From Metabacillus rhizolycopersici (lineage in GTDB: Bacteria; Bacillota; Bacilli; Bacillales; Bacillaceae): a stretch of 25,355 bases of DNA. The notes under the pieces are model-generated. The model was not told the origin of the DNA, did not search any database, and worked only from the letters and a program-made list of their open reading frames with translations. The stretch lies in contig NZ_JAIQUM010000071.1 in the NCBI RefSeq assembly GCF_020075705.1, positions 1 to 25,355 on the forward strand, read 5' to 3'. Both the position numbers and the translations under genes were made by a program. This document shows positions 1 to 6,639 of this stretch, piece after piece (within the stretch, counting starts at the first letter, position 1; every line of letters starts with the position of its first letter).

Positions 1-125
1 TGGCTTCGCCTGACTTGGACGTCAATCGTTCGTCGGATCTTTACGGGCAGTTATCTCCCACTTATCTTCTTTGCTTCTCTCGAATCTTTCGTTGAGAGTT
101 TTACTGCCCGTTAAGGTGGGATAAA
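1..125 (+). repeat. Repeat A, copy 1 (3' part, cut by window start)
   Basis: This is the 3' part of the dispersed structured repeat seen whole at 4645-4857. It has the GACG/CGTC hairpin, the ACGGGCAGT/ACTGCCCGT arms and the terminal GGTGGGATAAA. Bases 1-115 are identical to the last 115 bases of the window, whereas copy 2 differs at several sites. It lies just downstream of the metI terminator. Confidence 0.9.
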
Positions 126-172
126 TACAAAAAAGGGGAGTAGATCACATGTCTTGTGAAACTCTCCCCTTT
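126..172 (-). terminator. Terminator of the met operon
   Basis: Read on the minus strand, a 9-bp stem (AAAGGGGAG with CTCCCCTTT, at 164-172 and 132-140) encloses a smaller TCACA/TGTGA hairpin and runs into a T-rich tail. It lies 45 bases past the metI stop codon, as expected for a rho-independent terminator ending the operon. Confidence 0.85.
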
Positions 173-216
173 CTTCTATATCTTAACTTTGGTAAAACAG
201 GATACCATAAACCAAT

Positions 217-897
217 CTAATCTTTCTTCAACCGCGCTGCCAAGCGATTGCCCGCAGATTGCAGTCCTTGGACGAGAATGATCAGCATGATGACCGTTAC
301 ATACATAACGTCCACTTCATAGCGAAGGTGACCGAAGCGGTACGCAAGGTCTCCAAGTCCGCCTCCACCAACTAGCCCTGCCATCGCTGATGCTCCGATT
401 AGTCCGATTGTGGCAATTGTTAAGCCAAGAACAATCGATGAACGAGATTCTCTTACAAGCACATGCCAAATAATATGTCTCGTTTTTATCCCCATTGCTT
501 CATATGCTTCCATTACTCCACGATCAACTTCTAGTAGAGCTGTTTCCATTAATCTAGCAATATAAGGGGCTGTATATACGACTAATGGTACAATGACCCC
601 TTTTACACCGATGGATGTGCCAACGATCGTTTTTGTAAATGGAAGGATAAAGAATAATAAAATAATAAATGGCACAGAACGTATAATGTTAATAATCGTA
701 TTTAAGATGGCAAAAACATACTTATTGCTTAGGGCCTTATCCGGTCGAGTTAAGACAAGTAAGACTCCTAGCGGTAAGCCAATTAATACAGAAAAACCTA
801 ATGAAATTCCAACCATTTGGAAGGTTTGGATTGTAGCCTCCCAAAGATCACTTCCCCATAGTTCAAGAAACTCTTCTATTTTTGCTTTCACTTCCAT
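217..897 (-). CDS. metI: Methionine ABC transporter permease MetI (MetP)
   Basis: This is the membrane permease of the MetNIQ importer for methionine (L- and D-) and related compounds. The 226-residue length, about five hydrophobic segments and the cytoplasmic EAA-type loop (EAYEAMGIKTRHIIWHVLV, about residues 131-149) that docks on the ATPase are typical of the family. Its start overlaps the 3' end of metN by about 35 bases, indicating translational coupling. An AAGGAG stands only 3 bases before the ATG at 897 and 9 bases before an in-frame GTG at 891, so the GTG may be the real start. It is the last gene of the S-box unit and is followed by a terminator. B. subtilis calls the homologue metP. 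Confidence 0.93.
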   Translation of the reverse strand: MEVKAKIEEFLELWGSDLWEATIQTFQMVGISLGFSVLIGLPLGVLLVLTRPDKALSNKYVFAILNTIINIIRSVPFIILLFFILPFTKTIVGTSIGVKGVIVPLVVYTAPYIARLMETALLEVDRGVMEAYEAMGIKTRHIIWHVLVRESRSSIVLGLTIATIGLIGASAMAGLVGGGGLGDLAYRFGHLRYEVDVMYVTVIMLIILVQGLQSAGNRLAARLKKD

Positions 898-1903
898 TCA
901 CTCCTTCCACATGCACCTGTTGCTCTCCTAAAAATCGCAAGGCTTTGTCAATCTCTCCTGCATCACCTTTAAAGTGGACCATAAGCTGTCCGAATGATTC
1001 GTTCTTTAGTCGTGTTATACTTCCTGATAATATGTTCGGAAAAACATTAAACTTCTTACTAACTAAAGCAAGAGTCGGCTCACCCGATAATTGTCCAAAG
1101 AAAGATAGGGTGAAGACCTGCCCAGTTTCATTGAAGCCATCAAGTAATTCATCAGATAAATTGTGTGTAAATAAGCTATTCACAAATTTCTTTGTCGTAG
1201 GATGTGTAGGTGAAGTGAACAGATCAACTGTTTTTCCTTCTTCAATCACTTCGCCATTTTCCATTACGGCAACCCGATCACAAATCCGTTGAATCACATT
1301 CATTTCATGAGTAATTAATAAAATCGTGATTCCTAATTCTTTGTTAATCTTCAATAATAAATCAAGAATCGCTTCTGTTGTATCAGGATCAAGTGCACTT
1401 GTTGCTTCATCACTTAGCAGTACTTCTGGTTCATGCGCTAACGCACGCGCAATTGCTACTCTTTGCTTTTGACCACCTGATAGCTCTGATGGGTAAGCAA
1501 ATTGTTTTTGCTCAAGCCCTACAATCCTTAAGTACTTTTCCACACGTTCCTCTACAACTTGTTTACTTAAGCCAGATAGCTTTAATGGAAGGGCAATATT
1601 GTCGTAAACTGTTGCTGTTTTTAATAAGTTAAATCCCTGAAAAATCATCCCGATGCTTTTTCGTGCTTCACGGAGTTTTCCTGATGATAGCTTTGTCAAA
1701 TCTACATCCTTTACATTTACCGCTCCAATATCAGGTCTTTCTAAAAGGTTGACACAACGAATTAACGTACTTTTCCCTGCACCGCTATATCCTATCACAC
1801 CATAAATCTCGCCTTTTTTCACTGAAATTGAAACATCCTTTAATGCGTGAATCGATCCTTTTTTACCTGCAAAAGTCTTTGAAATCCCCACTAGTTCAAT
1901 CAT
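863..1903 (-). CDS. metN: Methionine ABC transporter ATP-binding protein MetN
   Basis: This is the ATPase subunit that drives methionine import with MetI and MetQ. Visible motifs are Walker A GYSGAGKST (38-46), Q-loop FQGFNLL (near 88-94), signature LSGGQKQ (141-147), Walker B VLLSDE (161-166) and the switch His in LLITHE (199). The last 75 or so residues form the NIL domain, which in this family binds methionine and feeds back on transport. I chose the ATG at 1903 because AAGGAAGGAG stands just upstream; a longer frame adds ten unlikely residues. The protein is then 346 residues. It follows metQ after a 151-base gap with two hairpins. Confidence 0.95.
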   Translation of the reverse strand: MIELVGISKTFAGKKGSIHALKDVSISVKKGEIYGVIGYSGAGKSTLIRCVNLLERPDIGAVNVKDVDLTKLSSGKLREARKSIGMIFQGFNLLKTATVYDNIALPLKLSGLSKQVVEERVEKYLRIVGLEQKQFAYPSELSGGQKQRVAIARALAHEPEVLLSDEATSALDPDTTEAILDLLLKINKELGITILLITHEMNVIQRICDRVAVMENGEVIEEGKTVDLFTSPTHPTTKKFVNSLFTHNLSDELLDGFNETGQVFTLSFFGQLSGEPTLALVSKKFNVFPNILSGSITRLKNESFGQLMVHFKGDAGEIDKALRFLGEQQVHVEGVNGSESKNRRVS

Positions 1904-1945
1904 TTTAAAACTCCTTCCTTTTAGCTCTCGCATCGGGTATTTTCC

Positions 1946-1997
1946 TAGCCAAAATCAAAAGAAAGTTGTCAGGATAACTTACCTTTGATTTTGGCTA
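1946..1997. other. Long hairpin in the metQ-metN gap
   Basis: A perfect 14-bp inverted repeat (TAGCCAAAATCAAA with TTTGATTTTGGCTA) encloses a smaller AAGTT/AACTT stem. It lies between metQ and metN without a clean T-tract, so it could stabilise the upstream mRNA or mark a processing site. That role is inferred. Confidence 0.7.
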
Positions 1998-2005
1998 AAA
2001 ATTAG

Positions 2006-2039
2006 GGACGCAGCTGCCATTCTCATCGACAGTGCGTCC
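2006..2039 (-). terminator. Possible partial terminator after metQ
   Basis: On the minus strand GGACGCA pairs with TGCGTCC (7 bp) and is followed by CTAATTTTT. It is a weak rho-independent terminator 15 bases after the metQ stop. It could lower metNI expression relative to metQ, which suits an excess of the binding protein. Function is inferred. Confidence 0.5.
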
Positions 2040-2054
2040 GACCTTTTCTTCTAC

Positions 2055-2876
2055 TTACCAAGAAGGAACAACAGATCCTTCAAATGTTTCATCAATAAAT
2101 TTCTTTACTTCTTCACTGCGGTATAAATCCATAAATTGTTTAATTGCCTCATCATCCTTGTCCTCTGTTCTCACAGCAACAAGGTTAACATATGGAGAAT
2201 CACTAGGCTCGATGTAGATTGCATCTTTTGCTGGCTTATAGCCTGCTTCAATCGCAAAGTTACTATTAATAGCTGCCGCATCAAGCTCATCTAACTGACG
2301 TGCAATTTGTGCAGGGTCAAGCTCAACAAACTCATAATTTTTACTGTTTTCAACAATATCTTTTACCGTTGAATTAACGTCTGAACCTTCTTTTAGCTTA
2401 ATTAATCCTGCATGCTCAAATAATAAAAGAGCTCGTCCGCCGTTTGCAGGATCACTAGGTAAACCAATTTTAGCCCCTTCTTTTAGCTCACTAACATCCT
2501 TTAAGTTTAATGAGTACATTCCCATTGGAAATGTCACAGTATCTCCTACTTTAATAAGATCTAATTTACGATCTTCTTTAAAAACATCAAAGTAAGGCTC
2601 TGTTTGGAAAACGTTCATATCAAGTTCCTTTTCCGCTAATGCTACGTTCGGCATTACATAATCAGTGAATACCTTTAATTCAATCTTTAACCCCTCTTTT
2701 TCCCCAAGCTCTTTTACTTTTTCAACAATCTCTTCATGAGGTCCCGCTGTTACACCAACTACCAACTTGTCATCACTTAATAAACCTTCTGCTTTTTCTT
2801 CTGAACCCTTACTGCCACAAGCTGCTAAAACTGAAATCACTAAAACGAGTACACTTGCTAACAACCATTTTTTCAT
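2055..2876 (-). CDS. metQ: Methionine-binding lipoprotein MetQ
   Basis: This is the extracytoplasmic solute-binding protein that hands methionine to MetNI. A lipoprotein signal peptide (MKKWLL then a hydrophobic stretch) ends in the lipobox LAAC, with Cys20 as the lipid anchor. The mature protein has the NlpA/MetQ pattern, including the conserved segments around DYVMPN and NVFQTEPYFD. The ATG at 2876 is preferred because it begins the signal peptide; the longer frame starts with a GTG inside the ribosome site. Length is 273 residues, normal for the family. It sits between the dehydrogenase gene and metN, all on one strand behind one riboswitch. Confidence 0.94.
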   Translation of the reverse strand: MKKWLLASVLVLVISVLAACGSKGSEEKAEGLLSDDKLVVGVTAGPHEEIVEKVKELGEKEGLKIELKVFTDYVMPNVALAEKELDMNVFQTEPYFDVFKEDRKLDLIKVGDTVTFPMGMYSLNLKDVSELKEGAKIGLPSDPANGGRALLLFEHAGLIKLKEGSDVNSTVKDIVENSKNYEFVELDPAQIARQLDELDAAAINSNFAIEAGYKPAKDAIYIEPSDSPYVNLVAVRTEDKDDEAIKQFMDLYRSEEVKKFIDETFEGSVVPSW

Positions 2877-2957
2877 ATTCTCCACCCTTTTCCTAATTAT
2901 TTACATGAACTTACTTGGTTTATATACGATTAAATCTCCCATCACCCTATTACGATG

Positions 2958-4067
2958 TTACAAAACTTCAGAAACGCTGAACTTATCTACTTTCTTTATT
3001 GCATCATAAAGATCTTCTTCTGTTACCTTTTGATTCATTAAATGAATTGATTCTTCCGGACGGAGCGCCTTCTTAACAATTCTCTCTAGTAACTCTTGAT
3101 TGTCCGGATCAATTGTTAACTGTTCCAGGCTTAATGGAAGGCCAAAATCATCGTAATAGTTTAGTAGCTTCAATAGCTCACTATCTTTTCCTTCTAAAGC
3201 CAACTGAATCAATATTCCATATGCAACAAGCTCACCGTGTAAAAGGTGTTTCACTTCATTTGCTTCTGTAAGACCGTTATGAATGGAATGAGCCCCAGCA
3301 ATTCTTCCTGCTTTCCCCCCAAAACCGCCTACCATCCCACCGGTTAAAATAATCGCTTCGATCACTCTAATAAGCTCGTCAGAAACGATTCCCTCAGAAG
3401 CCGATTGCAGGGCAGCTTTCCCATCTTTCAGTAGAACATCTCGACAAATTACACTTGAAAAATACGAAACTTTAAGCCAAACCGGTAGCTCTTCTTCTTT
3501 GTAAAACGAAGCAATCAAAGCCTCAGCTTCATAAAACTTTGCCAACGTATCCCCTATTCCCGCTTTTAAATATTGCACAGGAGCTGTGGCGATAACACTA
3601 GGTTCAATAAGTACAAGCGTATTAGCTAGTGGGAATTCCGTATAATGTGTAAAAACACCATGATGATCATAAAATACACTAAGCGGAGTCCACGCCGAAC
3701 ATGTCGATGCAATACTTGGAATTAAGATCGACTTGATTCCCGCATGTACGGCAGACGCCTTCGCAATATCTAAAGCCGTACCACCACCAATGCCAATGAC
3801 TGCATCAATAGAGTTTGCAGTTAACTGCTCTGATATACGTTCAACTGTTTCTAACGTACAGTGACCTTCTACGAACGTAAAATTTGTCCCGGCAATTTCC
3901 TTTAACGTTACTGGTAAATAAGGTTGTACCGCATGCCAAGCCTTCTTGCCACAAACGATATGGATCCTTTTTACGTTGATCTCTGATAAAAGAACTTCTA
4001 TTTCCCGAAGAACGCCTTCGCCAATTCTGTAATGGCCTGGTGCCCCTTTTACAGTTGCGATGTTGAT
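2958..4067 (-). CDS. S-box-controlled iron/zinc alcohol dehydrogenase family (GldA-like) enzyme
   Basis: The protein belongs to the metal-dependent dehydrogenase family of glycerol dehydrogenase and E. coli HcxA (YbdH). In the 381-residue frame from the TTG at 4103, the NAD-binding loop is GIGGGTALDIAKA (104-116). The metal ligands appear intact: Asp185 in GIGDTLAK, His272 in AHSIHNGLT and His289 in LLHGE. It is the first gene behind a SAM riboswitch and leads metQNI, so a 2-keto or 2-hydroxy acid of methionine metabolism is a likely substrate (inference). The start is odd. TTG 4103 lies in the terminator tail without a ribosome site. The strong AGGAG at 4080-4076 is followed 8 bases later by ATC (4067), which I take as a non-canonical start. 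Confidence 0.82.
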   Translation of the reverse strand: MNIATVKGAPGHYRIGEGVLREIEVLLSEINVKRIHIVCGKKAWHAVQPYLPVTLKEIAGTNFTFVEGHCTLETVERISEQLTANSIDAVIGIGGGTALDIAKASAVHAGIKSILIPSIASTCSAWTPLSVFYDHHGVFTHYTEFPLANTLVLIEPSVIATAPVQYLKAGIGDTLAKFYEAEALIASFYKEEELPVWLKVSYFSSVICRDVLLKDGKAALQSASEGIVSDELIRVIEAIILTGGMVGGFGGKAGRIAGAHSIHNGLTEANEVKHLLHGELVAYGILIQLALEGKDSELLKLLNYYDDFGLPLSLEQLTIDPDNQELLERIVKKALRPEESIHLMNQKVTEEDLYDAIKKVDKFSVSEVL

Positions 4068-4101
4068 ATCAAACACTCCTTTCAATTCAATTTTGTGTTT
4101 C

Positions 4102-4137
4102 AAAAAATGAAAAATGCCTCTCAGAAAAGAGAGGCAT
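4102..4137 (-). terminator. S-box expression-platform terminator
   Basis: A perfect 9-bp stem (ATGCCTCTC with GAGAGGCAT) with a 6-base loop is followed on the minus strand by TTTTTCATTTTTT. It is the off-state terminator of the SAM riboswitch. Its 5' arm can pair instead with the 3' strand of aptamer helix P1 (GAGAGAGG), the usual antiterminator arrangement. Confidence 0.93.
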
Positions 4138-4161
4138 GAATATACTTATCAAAGTATTACC

Positions 4162-4287
4162 TCTCTCATTTTCCAAAACATCTAGTATTTTGCAGGATTT
4201 AGCACCTATTTATGATTTAAATACGATTCATCAGAAATGGTTGCCGGGTTTCAAAGGGCCAGTCCCTCCACCGCTCTCAATAAGAGA
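4162..4287 (-). ncRNA. SAM-I (S-box) riboswitch aptamer
   Basis: The minus strand carries the S-box core: GGTGGAGGGACTGGCCC, then GAAACCCGGCAACC, then AGGTGCTAAATCCTGC. Helix P1 closes as TCTCTTATT (4287-4279) with AATGAGAGA (4170-4162), with one G-U pair. SAM binding would keep P1 closed, free the terminator at 4102-4137 and stop transcription. It therefore controls the dehydrogenase and, by read-through, metQNI, turning them on when SAM is low. Confidence 0.96.
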
Positions 4288-4314
4288 AAAATATAAAATT
4301 GTAATAATTCAGAT

Positions 4315-4341
4315 ATTATACGTATATAAGAAAATTGTCAA
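4315..4341 (-). promoter_or_regulatory. Probable sigma-A promoter of the S-box met unit
   Basis: The minus strand reads TTGACA (4341-4336), 15 bases, TATAAT (4320-4315), about 28 bases before the riboswitch. Both hexamers are perfect but the spacer is shorter than the ideal 17. Confidence 0.65.
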
Positions 4342-4597
4342 CATTAAATTTAATTAATAAAGATAAATTTACAAAGAACTAAAATTTGTTCTACACTCGG
4401 CAATGTAGATAGAATAAGAAAGAATAAAATAATCGCATAGTTTTACCACATTTGATTCAAGCCTAATCTAATCTCAATAAGTTTTTTTGTATTACAAAAA
4501 AACAATTTTATTAGGATAATTAAGGAAATAGTAACAAAATAATATTTTTTATCCCTTTCCTTATAGATAGAGTTGTGCTACTACCTGGCAGATTCTT
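4342..4597. other. AT-rich gap with one short palindrome
   Basis: No gene is visible. At 4481-4503 there is a near-perfect palindrome of GTTTTTTTGTA and TACAAAAAAAC around one base. The rest is AT-rich DNA between two divergent transcription units. Confidence 0.6.
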
Positions 4598-4606
4598 TGC
4601 TATAAT
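4598..4606 (+). promoter_or_regulatory. Extended -10 promoter element before repeat A copy 2
   Basis: TGCTATAAT is a perfect extended -10. I see no convincing -35; the nearest is TTGTGC with a 22-base gap. It starts about 40 bases before the repeat, so the repeat would be the 5' leader of the hydroxy-acid oxidase mRNA. Confidence 0.45.
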
Positions 4607-4644
4607 AGTTAAGAAAATTCTTATCGTTTATCATAGGAATTAAC

Positions 4645-4857
4645 ATAAAGTGAGACTTCCATCAGTGGGGGTTTTCTTCATCCCCTACTGATGGTTAGCG
4701 AGACTTATCACGCTCAGGAACGCCACATCCTGTGGCTTCGCCTGACTTGGACGTCAATCGTTCGTCGGATCTTTACGGGCAGTTATCTCCCACTGCTCTT
4801 CTTTGCTTCTCTCGAATCTTTCGTTAAGAGTTTTACTGCCCGTTAAGGTGGGATAAA
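4645..4857 (+). repeat. Repeat A, copy 2 (full length, 213 bp)
   Basis: This is the only complete full-length copy. It starts and ends with ATAAA. Hairpins in order are CCATCAGTGGGG with its complement, then TCAGG-CCACA/TGTGG-CCTGA, then GACG/CGTC, then ACGGGCAGT/ACTGCCCGT enclosing a variable inner arm. GAGACTT occurs on both sides of the first hairpin. No open reading frame of note. It ends 50 bases before the start codon at 4908 in the same orientation. Confidence 0.92.
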
Positions 4858-4907
4858 GTTAAAATTCACAATTATTAAAAAGTATTAAAGAAACGGAGTT
4901 ATAAGAA

Positions 4908-6050
4908 ATGAATCCAATAGAAGATAAAGATGTTTTATTACAAAATATAAGCTCATCTGAATACTTCCCAATCACATACAAAGAGTTAGAGCAAGAGGCA
5001 AAACAAACAATGTCTGTAGGTGGTTTCGGTTATGTTCGTTCGGGTGCTGGTAATGAAGAAACACTAAGAAAAAATGAAGAATCTTTCTCAAAGCTTTCTT
5101 TTTTGCCAAGATTTCTAAGAGATGTTTCCGAATTAGATACAAGCGTTCAATTATTTGGACGAACATACCCATATCCAATTTTTCTTGCACCAGTTGGTAT
5201 GCAAAAGCTTGCTCATAAAGAAGGCGAAATTGCTTCAGCGAAGGCAGCAGCCACCCATCGAGTACCTTTTGTCCTGAGCACAGTTTCCAGCTATTCAATT
5301 GAAGATGTTGCAAACGCAACGGGGGATAGTCCGAAATGGTTTCAGCTTTATTGGTCAAATAATGAGGAAATTTCATTTAATATGGTAAAAAGAGCAGAGG
5401 AAGCTGGCTTTGAAGCTATTGTTTTAACCATCGATACGCCTATGTTGGGTTGGAGAGTAGAAGATATACGTAATCGATTTTCTCCTTTAAAACTCGGACT
5501 AGGAAAAGCAAACTATGAAGCAGACCCAGTATTTTTACGTTCTCTTGAAAACCAAGACGCAGAATCGATCATCCATGGAATTTTAAACAATATTAACCAC
5601 CCTACTCTAAACTGGAAGCACGTAGCCGCCTTAAAAGAGCGAACTTCTTTGCCTATTTTATTAAAGGGCATTCTCCACCCAGAGGATGCAAGACTTGCAG
5701 TAGAAAATGGGATAGATGGAATAATCGTTTCGAATCACGGAGGAAGACAATTGGATGGAGTCATTTCAGCTATCGATGCACTCCCACTTATTGTAGAGGA
5801 AGTAAAGGGAGCTGTCCCTGTTCTGTTTGATAGCGGAATCCGCCGTGGAACAGATGTTGTAAAAGCATTAGCACTGGGTGCAGATGCAGTCTTTATCGGA
5901 AGACCTTTTATTTATGGTTTAGCAGTTGACGGGCAAAATGGTGTAGAAAAAGTATTAGCTAACTTCATTGAGGAAACTAAGATCTCCATTTCTTTAGCCG
6001 GTATTTCAAGTGTGAAAGATCTTCCCGCTTTAAAAATAGTTACATCTTAA
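4908..6050 (+). CDS. FMN-dependent alpha-hydroxy-acid oxidase (lactate oxidase/monooxygenase family)
   Basis: The 380-residue protein is a TIM-barrel flavoenzyme that oxidises an L-2-hydroxy acid to the 2-keto acid using FMN. Active-site residues typical of the family are present: Tyr42 (GYVRSGAGNE), Tyr148 (WFQLYW), Asp176 (TIDTP), Arg183, Lys253 (LLKG), and catalytic His277 with Arg280 in SNHGGRQLD. The FMN phosphate site is DSGIRRGTD (308-316) with GADAVFIGRPF (324-334). The substrate cannot be read from the sequence; lactate is the default guess. The gene is divergent from the S-box dehydrogenase, which suggests a link to 2-hydroxy/2-keto acid exchange (inference). The ATG at 4908 follows ACGGAG at a rather long spacing. 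Confidence 0.9.
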   Translation: MNPIEDKDVLLQNISSSEYFPITYKELEQEAKQTMSVGGFGYVRSGAGNEETLRKNEESFSKLSFLPRFLRDVSELDTSVQLFGRTYPYPIFLAPVGMQKLAHKEGEIASAKAAATHRVPFVLSTVSSYSIEDVANATGDSPKWFQLYWSNNEEISFNMVKRAEEAGFEAIVLTIDTPMLGWRVEDIRNRFSPLKLGLGKANYEADPVFLRSLENQDAESIIHGILNNINHPTLNWKHVAALKERTSLPILLKGILHPEDARLAVENGIDGIIVSNHGGRQLDGVISAIDALPLIVEEVKGAVPVLFDSGIRRGTDVVKALALGADAVFIGRPFIYGLAVDGQNGVEKVLANFIEETKISISLAGISSVKDLPALKIVTS

Positions 6051-6120
6051 TCTATCTTTTTGAAACAGTAGTCTCCCTTTAATGGTTCGGGTGGCAACAC
6101 AAGAGATTCGGAACAAATAA

Positions 6121-6241
6121 ACAAAAGCGCAAGCGCCTTGATCAGCCTCGGGCGAATAAGACGCTCTTGAATAGAAGGTGTTTTTTACCTTCAATTCAAG
6201 AGTGGCTTAGACCCAAGAGGGGCTAGGCGCTTACGCTTGCT
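6121..6241 (+). repeat. Repeat B, copy 1 (palindromic, about 120 bp)
   Basis: The element folds on itself. Outer arms are AAGCGCAAGCGCC with GGCGCTTACGCTT; the inner arm is CTCTTGAATAGAAGGT with ACCTTCAATTCAAGAG around a T-run loop. A second copy starts exactly 170 bases later and shares the flanking ACAAGAATTTTAT, so the pair is a diverged tandem duplication. It has no coding potential. Confidence 0.9.
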
Positions 6242-6290
6242 GTCGTGCGCTTATCCACGGTACAAGAATTTTATAGGTTCCTAAACAAGA

Positions 6291-6411
6291 ACAAAAGCGC
6301 AAGCGCCTTGATCAGCCTCGGGCAAATAAGACGCTTTTGAATAAAAGGTGTTTTTTGCCTTCAATTCAAAAGTGGCTTATGACCCAAGAAGGGCCGGACG
6401 CTTGCGCTTAG
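6291..6411 (+). repeat. Repeat B, copy 2
   Basis: Same fold as copy 1. The inner stem is CTTTTGAAT with ATTCAAAAG, a compensatory C-G to T-A change against copy 1. The outer arms are retained. Confidence 0.9.
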
Positions 6412-6540
6412 CTACAAGACAAGAATTTTATCGTTTCCTGGTATATGAAAATCTTGAATTTGCATTGCCTCCTATTGCTAACACCAGTTCATAGAATAAG
6501 AGGTGCAATGAAGTTTTTTTCTATTATCAGCCATTACAAT
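6412..6540. other. Gap with a weak terminator-like hairpin
   Basis: No gene. CATTGC-CTC can pair with GAGGTGCAATG (ending near 6511), followed by AAGTTTTTTT. This may end transcription from upstream, but the stem has a bulge and a long loop. Confidence 0.35.
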
Positions 6541-6555
6541 TGATAACGATTATCA
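6541..6555 (+). promoter_or_regulatory. Fur box
   Basis: TGATAACGATTATCA is a 7-1-7 palindrome matching the Bacillus Fur consensus TGATAATNATTATCA at all positions but one. It sits 85 bases upstream of the MFS gene, so that gene should be repressed in iron-rich cells and induced when iron is short. Confidence 0.9.
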
Positions 6556-6639
6556 TTTACAACAACAAAATGAATTCCTTTACATAATTGGTGTTATAGA
6601 CCTAGAAATATAACGATATGAAACTGTGGGGTTAGAATC

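Noticed and set aside
4067..4103. Start of the dehydrogenase at TTG 4103
   Set aside because: It would lie in the riboswitch terminator tail with no ribosome site, and a strong site lies farther downstream.
4136..4357. Plus-strand 73-codon reading frame
   Set aside because: It lies antisense to the SAM riboswitch and its promoter, which fully explain the sequence.
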